The position numbers were made by a program, and so were the translations under genes. From positions 868,001 through 932,000 of the forward strand of contig CAXYDR010000001.1 of the NCBI GenBank assembly GCA_964276095.1: 64,000 bases of DNA, given 5' to 3'. Shown here piece by piece: positions 53,211-62,557 of the stretch. Below the pieces are notes generated by a model. That model was not told where the DNA came from and ran no database searches. It saw only the letters and a list, made by a program, of their open reading frames with translations. The stretch is from GCA-2733415 sp964276095 (GTDB taxonomy: Bacteria > Bacteroidota > Bacteroidia > Flavobacteriales > Flavobacteriaceae). Position 1 is the first letter of the stretch. Every line of letters begins with the position of its first letter.

Positions 53211-54611
53211 TTATTGTTTTTTTGCTATTTGTGCCATCATTTCTGCCTCTGCTACTACTTTACCATTTGCGTAAGCATAAGCTTGCATATGACATATTCC
53301 TCTACGAATAGGAGAAATTAAGCTACAGTGGAAAAATAATGTATCACCTGGTAAAACTTTTTGTTTAAATTTAACATTATCTATTTTCATAAAGAATGTT
53401 AAGTAATTTTCTGGATCAGGTACAGTACTCAATACTAGTATCCCCCCTGTTTGAGCCATTGCTTCTACCTGTAAAACTCCAGGCATTACTGGTGCGTCAG
53501 GAAAATGACCTACAAAAAATGGTTCATTCATTGTAACATTCTTCATCCCCACGACGTGAGTATCAGAAAGTTCTAATATTCTGTCAATCAACAAAAATGG
53601 AGGTCTGTGAGGTAACATATCCATAATTTTATGGATATCCATTAATGGTGGTTGATTTATATCATAAACAGGAACTGCATTACGACGTTCCTTTTTTATG
53701 ATTTTAGCCATTTTTTTCGCAAACTCAGTATTTACAAAATGACCTGGTTTAGTAGCAATAACTTTTCCTCTAATACGAGTACCTATTAATGCTAAATCAC
53801 CTATTACATCTAATAATTTATGACGTGCCGCTTCATTTGGATGATGTAATGTTAGGTTATCTAATATTCCATTAGATTTTACTGTAACATCAGTTTTATC
53901 AAAAGCTTTCTTTAACTTTTCCATTGTTTCAGTAGATATAACTTTATCTACATAAACAATAGCATTGTTTAAATCACCTCCTTTTATCAAACCGTGATCT
54001 AATAGTGCTTCTATTTCATGTAAAAAGCTAAAAGTTCTTGAGTCAGAAATTTCAGCTTTAAAATCAGATAGTTTTTTTAAACTCGCATTTTGAGTACCTA
54101 ATACCTCAGTACCATAATCTACCATTGTAGTTACTTGGTATTCATCTGAGGGCATAATCATAACCTCACATCCAGAATCTTCATCAGTATAAGTTATAAT
54201 ATCTTTTACGATATACTCATCTCTTGCAGCTTCTTGCTCAATAATACCAGCCTTTTCTATTGCTTCAACAAAATATTTTGAAGAACCATCCATTATTGGA
54301 GGTTCTGGTGAATTCATTTCTATCAAACAGTTATCAACTTCCAAACCTACCAAAGCTGCTAATACATGCTCTGAAGTATTAATTTGAATTCCTTTATTTT
54401 CAAGGTTTGTTCCTCGTTGCGTTTCTGTAACGAATTCAGCTTTTGCTTGAATTATTGGGCTACCTTCTAAATCAGTTCTAGAAAATGCATATCCATGATT
54501 TTCTGCGGCCGGCTTAAATGTTAACGTAACTTCCTTACCTGTATGAAGTCCAATTCCTTTTAAAGTAACTTCACTCTGAAGTGTTCTTTGTTTTACAACA
54601 GTATTACTCAT
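53211..54611 (-). CDS. lpxC-fabZ: Bifunctional LpxC deacetylase / FabZ dehydratase
   Basis: A fused enzyme of 466 residues. The first ~310 residues are LpxC, with zinc ligands in SEHVLAALVGL (near residue 80) and TLHHPNEAARHKLLDVIGD. The last ~145 are FabZ, with MLPHRPPFLLIDRILE, FVGHFPDAPVMPGVLQVEAMAQ. It joins the committed lipid A step to the fatty acid dehydration step, a fusion usual in Bacteroidota. It overlaps the upstream lpxD by eight bases. Confidence 0.95.
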   Translation of the reverse strand: MSNTVVKQRTLQSEVTLKGIGLHTGKEVTLTFKPAAENHGYAFSRTDLEGSPIIQAKAEFVTETQRGTNLENKGIQINTSEHVLAALVGLEVDNCLIEMNSPEPPIMDGSSKYFVEAIEKAGIIEQEAARDEYIVKDIITYTDEDSGCEVMIMPSDEYQVTTMVDYGTEVLGTQNASLKKLSDFKAEISDSRTFSFLHEIEALLDHGLIKGGDLNNAIVYVDKVISTETMEKLKKAFDKTDVTVKSNGILDNLTLHHPNEAARHKLLDVIGDLALIGTRIRGKVIATKPGHFVNTEFAKKMAKIIKKERRNAVPVYDINQPPLMDIHKIMDMLPHRPPFLLIDRILELSDTHVVGMKNVTMNEPFFVGHFPDAPVMPGVLQVEAMAQTGGILVLSTVPDPENYLTFFMKIDNVKFKQKVLPGDTLFFHCSLISPIRRGICHMQAYAYANGKVVAEAEMMAQIAKKQ

Positions 54612-55641
54612 TGTTGTTTATTTTTTTTTCTAATTTATTTAGTTGACTTACAATTTTAGGTAAGTTCTTAAAATGTACATATGACTTTACATAGTTACCG
54701 TAATCAATAGCTGGTGAACCATATAGTTTCTCTCCATCCTTAACACGATGTCCAATACCCGTTTGTGCCTGAACTTTTACTTGATTCCCTATCGTTAAAT
54801 GTCCTGCAACACCTACTTGACCACCAAACATACAGTATTGACCAATTTTAGTTGAACCTGCAATACCTGTTTGAGCTGCAATTACAGTATGTGATCCTAC
54901 ATCAACATTATGTGCTATTTGTACTTGGTTATCTATTTTAACTCCTCTACGAAGTATTGTAGACCCCAAAGTAGCTCTATCAATAGTTGCCGCAGCACCT
55001 ATTTCCACATTATCTTCTAAAATAACATTACCTGTTTGTGGTACTTTCTGAAACTCTCCATTTTCATCTGGTGCATATCCAAAACCATCTGCTCCTATAA
55101 TTGCACCACTATTAATGATACAACCGTTACCAATTACTGTTTCTGAATATATTTTAGCTCCTGAGAAAATTGTTACATTATTTCCAACGGTAGTATTATC
55201 TCCAATATAAGCATGAGGATAAATCTTTACGTTTTCTCCTAAAACAACATTTTCACCTAGATACGAAAATGCTCCTAAATAAACATTTTCACCATAAGTT
55301 GCAGTTTCTGCTTTAAAAGACGGGTTTTCAATCCCTACTTTATTATTCTTTACTTGATTGTAATATTCTAATAATTTGGAGAATGATTTATAAGCATCAT
55401 CTACTTTTATTAATGTTGTTGTTATCTCTTTTTCAGGGATAAAATCTCTATTAACAATTGTCACTGACGCTTGTGTAGTGTATATGTGCGGTGTATATTT
55501 TGGGTTTGCCAAAAAGGTCAATGCCCCTTCAACTCCCTCTTCTATCTTCGCTAGTTTTGATACTTTAGCCTCAGGATTTCCTAAAATTTCCCCTTCTAAA
55601 ATACCTGCTATTTGTTCTGCTGTAAATTCCATTATTCGCAA
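54604..55641 (-). CDS. lpxD: UDP-3-O-acylglucosamine N-acyltransferase LpxD
   Basis: Adds the second acyl chain in lipid A synthesis. In 345 residues come the N-terminal uridine-binding domain (GALTFLANPKYTPHIY), the hexapeptide-repeat helix (LGAFSYLGENVVLGENVKI, GAIIGADGFGYAPDENGEF) and the catalytic histidine in VQIAHNVDVGSH. The close follows QVGVAGHLTIGNQV. It is the first of the lpxD-lpxCfabZ-lpxA-efp-lpxD2 run. Confidence 0.94.
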   Translation of the reverse strand: MRIMEFTAEQIAGILEGEILGNPEAKVSKLAKIEEGVEGALTFLANPKYTPHIYTTQASVTIVNRDFIPEKEITTTLIKVDDAYKSFSKLLEYYNQVKNNKVGIENPSFKAETATYGENVYLGAFSYLGENVVLGENVKIYPHAYIGDNTTVGNNVTIFSGAKIYSETVIGNGCIINSGAIIGADGFGYAPDENGEFQKVPQTGNVILEDNVEIGAAATIDRATLGSTILRRGVKIDNQVQIAHNVDVGSHTVIAAQTGIAGSTKIGQYCMFGGQVGVAGHLTIGNQVKVQAQTGIGHRVKDGEKLYGSPAIDYGNYVKSYVHFKNLPKIVSQLNKLEKKINNNE

Positions 55642-55654
55642 ATATAAAAAATTG

Positions 55655-56881
55655 TTAATTGTCTTTAGGGTAACAGACGAAGTATTTTTTTACTGGTTTA
55701 GATAAGGCCTTTAAATTTAGATGGTCTGACGCTTCCGCTACATCAATAACCTCTTTTGTTTTTAATAGAATTTTTATACCTGATTTTTGAGTATCATAAG
55801 CTTGATTACTTACTGTAGATTGAAACACAAAATAGCCTACTTCATGATCCGATAGATTATATTTTTCTTTTGCTTGTTGCTTCAATTTTTCAAAATCTTC
55901 ATCAGAAATTGCCTCTTTTGTTAACTTTACTTTTAATAATTCACGATTAATGATCATTTTAGATAAATTAGAGAGCACTACATCATCATGAGTCATCCAT
56001 GATTTCATAGCTGCGACTAAATCATAATCGTCAAGCAAAGAAAATGTCTCTAACTCTTTTGCATTAAAATTAGTGTCGTTAATTTGATGCTTTAAAAAAT
56101 AATCAAATGGTCTACTAGCTTCTACCACTACACCACTCTGCACTAATTCCTTAGCTCTTTTTAAAACTCTTACTAATAAGCTTTCAGCAACTAAACTTGT
56201 TTTATGCAAATACACCTGCCAATACATTAACCTTCTAGCTAATAAAAACTTCTCTACAGAATAAATCCCTTTTTCTTCTACTACTAATTCATCATCAACA
56301 ACATTAAGCATTGTTATAATTCGTTCAGAATTTACATTCCCTTCTGCAACACCGGTATAGAAACTATCACGCTTTAAATAATCCGCCCTATCCATATCAA
56401 GCTGACTGCTAATTAATTGATTGAAAAAACAACGATGATAATCCCCTTTAAAAATCTGAATAGCCAAGGACAACTTCCCCTCAAATTCATCATTTAAAGC
56501 ATTCATAAATTTTAGTGAAATCTCTTCATGTGTAATTCCTTCAACAATACTATGTTCCATAGCGTGCGAGAAGGGACCATGACCAATATCATGCAATAAT
56601 ATTGCTAATAACAAAGCTGTAGACTCATCTTCTGAAATCTGAACTTCCTTAAAACGCAATACTTTAATTGCTTCACTCATCAAATGCATGCAACCTAATG
56701 CATGATGAAAACGGGTATGATGTGCCCCCGGATATACCAAATAAGTTAATCCCATTTGAGAAACGCGCCTTAAGCGCTGAAAATAACGATGTTGTATCAC
56801 ATCGAAAATAAGTTCACTAGGAATTGTAATAAAACCGTATATCGGATCGTTTAATATCTTGAGTTTGTTGTTTAACTTCAA
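55655..56881 (-). CDS. HD domain phosphohydrolase
   Basis: A 408-residue metal-dependent hydrolase of the HD superfamily related to dGTPase/SAMHD1. Key motifs: RLRRVSQMGLTYLVYPGAHHTRFHHALGCMHL (first histidine and arginine), the HD pair in LLHDIGHGPFSHAMEH, and DMDRADYLKRDSFYTG. The likely substrate is a dNTP or nucleotide. It starts 13 bp before lpxD in the same direction and 82 bp from the divergent porX gene. Confidence 0.9.
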   Translation of the reverse strand: MKLNNKLKILNDPIYGFITIPSELIFDVIQHRYFQRLRRVSQMGLTYLVYPGAHHTRFHHALGCMHLMSEAIKVLRFKEVQISEDESTALLLAILLHDIGHGPFSHAMEHSIVEGITHEEISLKFMNALNDEFEGKLSLAIQIFKGDYHRCFFNQLISSQLDMDRADYLKRDSFYTGVAEGNVNSERIITMLNVVDDELVVEEKGIYSVEKFLLARRLMYWQVYLHKTSLVAESLLVRVLKRAKELVQSGVVVEASRPFDYFLKHQINDTNFNAKELETFSLLDDYDLVAAMKSWMTHDDVVLSNLSKMIINRELLKVKLTKEAISDEDFEKLKQQAKEKYNLSDHEVGYFVFQSTVSNQAYDTQKSGIKILLKTKEVIDVAEASDHLNLKALSKPVKKYFVCYPKDN

Positions 56882-56963
56882 AGAGCATTAGTTTTATGAG
56901 TTCTTTCACAAACTTAACAATTTGTTTTTGTAATATTACAGTAGCTTAAAACTTTATTTTATA

Positions 56964-58511
56964 ATGAATAGTATCAAGATTCTTTGGGTTGATGATGAAA
57001 TAGATTTATTGAAACCACATATTTTATTTTTAGAAAAAAAAGATTGCACGGTAACCACTTGCGTAAGTGGAGCTGAAGCATTAGAAATTGTTGATGAGCA
57101 AAATTTTGACATTATTTTCTTAGATGAAAATATGCCTGGATTAACAGGACTTGAAACACTATCTGAACTTAAAGAAAAGAAAGCACATATCCCTGTAGTA
57201 ATGATCACCAAGAGTGAGGAGGAATATATTATGGAAGAAGCTATTGGTTCAAAAATAGCTGACTACTTAATTAAACCTGTAAACCCTAATCAGATACTAT
57301 TAAGCATAAAGAAAAATCTTGATTTTTCAAGATTAATTTCTGAAAAAACAACGTCTAACTATCAACAAGAGTTTAGAAAAATATCTATGGATTTAGCCAT
57401 GGTTAATTCTTGGGATGAATGGGCGGAATTATATCAGAAATTAATTTATTGGGAACTTGAATTAGAAAGTATTGAAGATTACGGAATGCAAGAGATTTTA
57501 GTTTCTCAAAAAACTGAAGCAAATAATGAATTCTGTAAATTTATAGATAGAAATTACCCAGATTGGTTTAGCAAAAATAGTGAAGCTCCAATGCTTTCTC
57601 ATAACTTATTTAAAGAATGGATTGCACCAGAATTAAGCGAACAACCTACTCTATTAGTTGTAGTTGATAACTTACGTTATGATCAATGGAAGGCTTTTGA
57701 ACCTACACTTGCAACCTATTACAAAAAGATTAAAGAAGAGCCATTTTGTAGTATTTTACCTACAGCAACTCAATATGCAAGAAATGCTATATTCTCTGGA
57801 TTGATGCCTTCTGATATGGAAAAAAAACACCCTGAATTCTGGTTAAACGACACAGATGAAGGTGGAAAAAACATGTTTGAAAATGATTTCTTAAAAGCTC
57901 AAATTAAGAGACTTGGGTTAAATATTAAACATGATTACTTTAAGATAACCAACTTAAATGCTGGAAAAAAGTTAGCTAATAACTTTAAACAATGCGCATC
58001 AAACGACTTAACAGTAGTTGTTTATAATTTTGTAGACATGCTATCGCATTCAAAAACTGATATGCAAGTAATAAAAGAATTAGCATCCGATGACAAAGCA
58101 TATAGGTCACTAACTCAAAGTTGGTTTAAAAACTCTCCTCTACTTGATATTATCACTCAAGCACAAGGACTTGGGATGAAATTAATTATTACTACAGATC
58201 ACGGAACAATAAATGTTACAACACCATCAAAGGTAATCGGTGATAAACGCACTAGTTTAAACTTACGCTACAAAACTGGTAAAAGTTTAACCTATGAAGA
58301 CAAGGATGTTTTAGTAGCTAAAGACCCTAAAACAATACACTTACCTAGCATCAATATGAGTAGTTCTTTTATTTTTGCAAAAGGGGATTTGTTTTTCGCT
58401 TATCCAAACAATTACAACCATTATGTAAATTATTTTAAAAACACGTATCAACATGGTGGAGTTTCTTTGGAAGAAATGGTTATTCCGTTTGTAGTTATGG
58501 AACCTAAATAA
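56964..58511 (+). CDS. porX: T9SS response regulator PorX
   Basis: A two-domain regulator of type IX secretion. Residues 1-120 are a receiver domain: WVDDEIDLL (D10, D11), phosphosite D54 in FLDENMPG, MITKSE and the lysine in LIKPVNP. The C-terminal ~300 residues are a PglZ-type alkaline-phosphatase-fold domain (VVVDNLRYDQW, ITTDHGTINV). At 515 residues it matches PorX of Porphyromonas and Flavobacterium, which pairs with the histidine kinase PorY, not in the window. tsaE follows after 28 bp. The T9SS-tailed secreted protein at 33.2 kb is a likely client of the system. Confidence 0.92.
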   Translation: MNSIKILWVDDEIDLLKPHILFLEKKDCTVTTCVSGAEALEIVDEQNFDIIFLDENMPGLTGLETLSELKEKKAHIPVVMITKSEEEYIMEEAIGSKIADYLIKPVNPNQILLSIKKNLDFSRLISEKTTSNYQQEFRKISMDLAMVNSWDEWAELYQKLIYWELELESIEDYGMQEILVSQKTEANNEFCKFIDRNYPDWFSKNSEAPMLSHNLFKEWIAPELSEQPTLLVVVDNLRYDQWKAFEPTLATYYKKIKEEPFCSILPTATQYARNAIFSGLMPSDMEKKHPEFWLNDTDEGGKNMFENDFLKAQIKRLGLNIKHDYFKITNLNAGKKLANNFKQCASNDLTVVVYNFVDMLSHSKTDMQVIKELASDDKAYRSLTQSWFKNSPLLDIITQAQGLGMKLIITTDHGTINVTTPSKVIGDKRTSLNLRYKTGKSLTYEDKDVLVAKDPKTIHLPSINMSSSFIFAKGDLFFAYPNNYNHYVNYFKNTYQHGGVSLEEMVIPFVVMEPK

Positions 58512-58539
58512 AAGTTTAATTTATATTATTACCTATATT

Positions 58540-58953
58540 TTGAAACTGAAGTATCAATTATCCGAGTTAAAGAATATCTCAATTAAAATCCTATCTCATT
58601 TTGACTCCCCAAAGACTTTATTGTTTTATGGGGAAATGGGAGTTGGAAAAACTACTTTAATTAAAGAACTTGTAAAACAACTAGGGGTTACTGACGCTAC
58701 CTCTAGCCCTACATTTTCTTTAGTAAATGAATACCAAGGAAACAACAGTACTATTTTTCATTTTGATTTTTATAGAATTGAACATGAAGAAGAAGTTTAT
58801 GACATCGGTATTGAAGATTATTTTTATCAAAGTGCCTGGTGTTTTGTAGAATGGCCAGAAAAAATACCAAATATCATCCCACAAGACGCTATAGCAATTA
58901 AGATTCACAAAAACTCCGATAATACAAGAACCTTAGAAATTAGTACCACATAA
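58540..58953 (+). CDS. tsaE: tRNA threonylcarbamoyladenosine ATPase TsaE
   Basis: An ATPase of 137 residues needed for the t6A37 modification of tRNA with TsaB and TsaD. The Walker A motif is in FYGEMGVGKTTLIKEL, with SSPTFSLVNEY (switch) and FHFDFYRIE, then CFVEWPEKIP. It starts at TTG 58540, since no ATG lies in the expected place. It follows porX, an arrangement common in Flavobacteriia. Confidence 0.93.
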   Translation: MKLKYQLSELKNISIKILSHFDSPKTLLFYGEMGVGKTTLIKELVKQLGVTDATSSPTFSLVNEYQGNNSTIFHFDFYRIEHEEEVYDIGIEDYFYQSAWCFVEWPEKIPNIIPQDAIAIKIHKNSDNTRTLEISTT

Positions 58954-59002
58954 TTTTATATTCAAAAAAATAATTGTAATTTGGTTTAAACCGACTAAAG
59001 CA

Positions 59003-60202
59003 ATGAGTAAATTACTATCTCCTTTTTCTAAAGAACAGCTACTACCACAGGAAGAAACACTAGAATTAGTTCGCAAAAAAGGGAACTTATTTATTGGACT
59101 ACCTAAGGAAACTTCTTATCAAGAAAAAAGAGTCTGCTTAACACCAGATTCTGTAGCGGCTTTAGTTTCACAAGGACACAGAATACTAATTGAAGTTAAC
59201 GCAGGAATTGCTTCTGGCTTTAAGGATAGAGACTATAGTGAGGCTGGCGCAGAAATAACCAATGATACAAAAAAAGTTTTCTCATGTCCAATTTTATTAA
59301 AAGTTGAACCACCATCACTGAGTGAGATTGAACTCATAAACCCACAAACTCTATTAATTTCTGCATTACAACTGAAAACTCAAAGCAAAAAATACTTTGA
59401 GGCTTTAGCTTCAAAAAGAATTACTGCTTTAGCTTTTGAGTTTATTAAAGATGATGATGGAACTTTCCCAGCAGTTAGAGTTTTAAGTGAACTTGCTGGA
59501 ACAGCATCTGTACTAATTGCCGCAGAATTACTCGCAAACACCAATGAAGGTAATGGCTTATTATTAGGTAATATTAGTGGAGTACCTCCTACAGAAGTTG
59601 TAATTATTGGAGCTGGAACTGTTGGAGAATTCGCAGCTAGATCAGCAATTGGACTTGGTGCAAATGTTAAAGTTTTTGACAATTCACTAACCAAATTACG
59701 CTGTATACAATCCAATTTAGGTAGACCTATATACACATCAACCCTACAACCTAAAACCTTATTAAAAGCTTTAAGAAGATGTGATATCGCTATTGGAGCT
59801 ATAAGAGGCCAAAACAGATCTCCTATAATTGTTTCAGAAGAAATGGTAGAACAAATGAAACCTGGATCAGTAATTATGGATGTTAGTATTGATATGGGTG
59901 GTTGTTTTGAATCGTCAGAAGTAACTTCTCACGATAAACCAACATTTAAAAAATATGATGTAATTCATTATTGCGTACCAAACATTCCCTCAAGATACTC
60001 AAGAACAGCCTCTAAGGCCATAAGTAACATTTTTACCCCATACCTTTCTAAAATAGCAGAAGATGGAGGAATAGAAAATGCCATTCGTTTTGATAGAGGT
60101 TTGAAAAATGGTTTGTATTTTTACCACGGAATTTTAACCAGTAAATCTGTTTCAGATTGGTTTGGATTACCATATAACGATGCGAACTTATTAATATTCT
60201 AA
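59003..60202 (+). CDS. ald: Alanine dehydrogenase
   Basis: NAD-dependent L-alanine/pyruvate oxidoreductase of the AlaDH/PNT family, 399 residues. The substrate-binding half has GLPKETSYQEKRVCLTPDSV and VEPPSLSEIELINPQTLL. The NAD-binding half has VVIIGAGTVGEFAARSAIGLGA and the late DVSIDMGGCFE. The N-terminus (LLPQEETLELVRKKG) is an extension typical of flavobacterial alanine dehydrogenases. Substrate choice is from family similarity. Confidence 0.88.
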   Translation: MSKLLSPFSKEQLLPQEETLELVRKKGNLFIGLPKETSYQEKRVCLTPDSVAALVSQGHRILIEVNAGIASGFKDRDYSEAGAEITNDTKKVFSCPILLKVEPPSLSEIELINPQTLLISALQLKTQSKKYFEALASKRITALAFEFIKDDDGTFPAVRVLSELAGTASVLIAAELLANTNEGNGLLLGNISGVPPTEVVIIGAGTVGEFAARSAIGLGANVKVFDNSLTKLRCIQSNLGRPIYTSTLQPKTLLKALRRCDIAIGAIRGQNRSPIIVSEEMVEQMKPGSVIMDVSIDMGGCFESSEVTSHDKPTFKKYDVIHYCVPNIPSRYSRTASKAISNIFTPYLSKIAEDGGIENAIRFDRGLKNGLYFYHGILTSKSVSDWFGLPYNDANLLIF

Positions 60203-60245
60203 CTCATTTAATGAGCAAAAATCTCTTCACTGAGAATCAGAATTG

Positions 60246-60253
60246 TAATTTTG
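60246..60253 (+). promoter_or_regulatory. Putative -7 box of the DUF4258 gene
   Basis: TAATTTTG matches TAnnTTTG, 30 bases before the ATG at 60284. No clear -33 element is seen. Confidence 0.35.
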
Positions 60254-60283
60254 TATCATTTAATAAACATTTTAATTTATCAT

Positions 60284-60655
60284 ATGAGTTTTATTCATCG
60301 ATTCGCTTATTTTCTTGTAGGAGGTATTCTTGGAAGTATAATAGTATATTTTATCTGGGGAAAAAAGAAAACTACCTTTTGCTATCTCCCTAATTGCAGA
60401 ACCTTAAAAGATGTTAGACTTAAAAAACGAGCCTTTGCTCCTTCTGTTCAAGAACTTGTAAATAACAACGAACTTGACACAGCTGCTATTTCTGATGCAT
60501 ATTTAAACGGGTCTGTTGATTTTTCAAAAAGTAAAACTAAGCTTAAATCATGTAAGCTATATGTTATTGAAAGTAATTACAAGCAAAAATCATATGAATT
60601 TTTAGTGGAGAATTGTGACAGTATTGCATTAATTAAGAATGTAGTTATTAAATAG
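60284..60655 (+). CDS. Membrane-anchored DUF4258 protein
   Basis: A 123-residue protein with one N-terminal hydrophobic helix (FAYFLVGGILGSIIVYFIW) and a soluble part with FCYLPNCRTLKDVRLKKRAF and KLYVIESNYKQKSYEFLVEN, matching DUF4258. The function is unknown. ATG 60284 is chosen; an earlier in-frame ATG at 60251 lies inside the promoter-like box. It is followed by a small unknown gene after 11 bp. Confidence 0.75.
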   Translation: MSFIHRFAYFLVGGILGSIIVYFIWGKKKTTFCYLPNCRTLKDVRLKKRAFAPSVQELVNNNELDTAAISDAYLNGSVDFSKSKTKLKSCKLYVIESNYKQKSYEFLVENCDSIALIKNVVIK

Positions 60656-60666
60656 TTTATAAACTC

Positions 60667-61149
60667 ATGGCAAATCAAATTCAAGATTGGATAAATGAAG
60701 ATGACAAACTATATAACTTAATTATAGAAATACAATCATCGGACAAAAACCCAAATGCACAAGCAGAGATAGCATTTAACAAGCTATGCGATCTTTATGA
60801 TATTCCAAAAATGCCCGAAGATGTAATAACAATAGAACATCATTCTGAAAACATTTATGATCAAAGATCTTTATTTGAAGAACATGCCTTACTAAAATTT
60901 CTAGCTCCTGAAGACGAAGACCCTAGAGGAATAGTACTTTCAGCCGCTCATAACATACTTCACAACAATCTTGTGAATTACTATGAAGTAGCAAAAAAAG
61001 AATACAATAGTGAACTCCCTGAAGTATGTGAAATTGGAGTTAGTGGAAATGGACACGATTCAAAAGTAATCTTTTTTCAAAAAGAAACACAAAACTGGGA
61101 AGATCTTGGCTGCCTAACAATTGCCAGTATTAATAAACAGTCAACCTAA
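60667..61149 (+). CDS. Uncharacterised acidic protein
   Basis: A 160-residue protein, acidic, without signal peptide or membrane helix. It begins ANQIQDWINEDDKLYNLIIE and has HALLKFLAPEDEDPRGIVLS in the middle. No family is recognised. It directly follows the DUF4258 gene (11 bp), so the two may function together. Confidence 0.6.
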   Translation: MANQIQDWINEDDKLYNLIIEIQSSDKNPNAQAEIAFNKLCDLYDIPKMPEDVITIEHHSENIYDQRSLFEEHALLKFLAPEDEDPRGIVLSAAHNILHNNLVNYYEVAKKEYNSELPEVCEIGVSGNGHDSKVIFFQKETQNWEDLGCLTIASINKQST

Positions 61150-61180
61150 TAAACTACTATTATTTACAAATAATAAAAAC

Positions 61181-61203
61181 CCCTAAATCAGATTGATTTA
61201 GGG
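61181..61203. terminator. Bidirectional hairpin terminator
   Basis: CCCTAAATCA pairs with TGATTTAGGG, with an A-run before and a T-run after, between two convergent genes. Confidence 0.82.
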
Positions 61204-61229
61204 ACTTTTATATATTATTACCTAAAGAA

Positions 61230-62396
61230 TTACATTTTTCTTCTTTTTCTTTCTTCTTTTAATAAATTCAACTCCCTAGTTGTTTGACCAGCTACAGAAG
61301 TATTCTCTTCAGCTCTACGAATTAAATATGGCATAACATCCTTAACAGGGCCAAATGGCAAGTATTTAGCTACATTATAACCAGCTTCAGAAAGGTTATA
61401 GCTTATATGATCACTCATACCATATAATTGTCCAAACCAAACTGAATCAGAATTTGTAGGAATATCGCTCTCCTGCATTAGTTGCATTACTAAATAAGAA
61501 CTATCTTCATTATGCGTCCCAGCAAATAGAGATAACACCCCAATATTCTCAAGCATATATGTCACACCGTTATTAAAATTTCTATCTGTAGCTACTTTAC
61601 TTTCACATATCGGAGAAATATAATCGTTTATCATTGCTCGTTCATTTTCCTTTTCCATGTATGCACCGCGTACCAATTTCATTCCAATATAAAAGCCTTT
61701 TACCTTAGCTTCAGCATGAAGTTCTTTTAAATAATCTAACCTATCCCAACGATACATTTGTAAGGTATTAAATACAATTGCTTTTTCTGTATTGTACTTA
61801 CGCATCATGTCAGCCACTATATCATCGGCCGCATCTTGCATCCAACTTTCTTCAGCATCAATCAACAACTTTACATCCTTTTCTTTAGCTAAAGCACATA
61901 CCTTATCATAACGTACTAGTACTCTATTCCACTCTTCAGCTTCATCGGTAGTTAATTCAACTTTACTTCCAACTTTTTCATACAACTCTATTCTACCAAA
62001 ACCAGTAGGCTTAAATACTGCAAAAGGAATTGCTTCTTTTTCTTTTACAAAGTCTAATAATTTTATTGTCATTTCAAAAGCAGCATCAAATTGCGCTTCA
62101 TCAACCTTTCCCTCAACAGAATAATCCAACACACTACATACTTTTTTAGCATACATTTTGTCAATTACAGGAATACAATCATCCTCGGACACACCTCCAC
62201 AAAAGTGATCAAACACAGTTGCCCTTATAAGCCCCTCAACAGGCAAATGTGCTTTTATTGCAAAATTCGTCATTGCCGTTCCAATACGGACTAGTGGCTC
62301 ATTGGCTATCATTTTAAATAAAAAATAAGCGCGCTCTAACTCCGAATCTTTTTTTAAAGAAAAAGCGACTTTTGTGTTGTTAAATAATTTGTTCAT
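61230..62396 (-). CDS. Proline dehydrogenase
   Basis: An FAD enzyme of 388 residues that oxidises proline to pyrroline-5-carboxylate. The TIM barrel shows FAVFKPTGFGRIEL, LLIDAEESWMQDAADDI, VFNTLQMYRWDRLDYL, MKLVRGAYMEKENERA and the final RRAEENTSVAGQT substrate-binding helix. ATG 62396 is preferred; seven extra residues to 62417 are unlikely. It is monofunctional, with no P5C dehydrogenase domain. The aroB gene is divergent from it. Confidence 0.92.
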   Translation of the reverse strand: MNKLFNNTKVAFSLKKDSELERAYFLFKMIANEPLVRIGTAMTNFAIKAHLPVEGLIRATVFDHFCGGVSEDDCIPVIDKMYAKKVCSVLDYSVEGKVDEAQFDAAFEMTIKLLDFVKEKEAIPFAVFKPTGFGRIELYEKVGSKVELTTDEAEEWNRVLVRYDKVCALAKEKDVKLLIDAEESWMQDAADDIVADMMRKYNTEKAIVFNTLQMYRWDRLDYLKELHAEAKVKGFYIGMKLVRGAYMEKENERAMINDYISPICESKVATDRNFNNGVTYMLENIGVLSLFAGTHNEDSSYLVMQLMQESDIPTNSDSVWFGQLYGMSDHISYNLSEAGYNVAKYLPFGPVKDVMPYLIRRAEENTSVAGQTTRELNLLKEERKRRKM

Positions 62397-62557
62397 TTTT
62401 AATAAAATTACGGACAATTAATGACCGATTATTTGCATAGTAACAAAACTATCTTTTTTTTAATTATTACGCTAACTTTTCAATACTTGTATTAAAAAAA
62501 TCTTGTTTCTTTGCTTAGTGTATAAAAAATATACAGTTTCAGTAATAAAACAAAAAA

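Noticed and set aside
60211..60393. 60-codon frame overlapping the DUF4258 gene
   Set aside because: It overlaps the DUF4258 start in another frame; the DUF4258 protein explains the DNA and the -7 box fits it.
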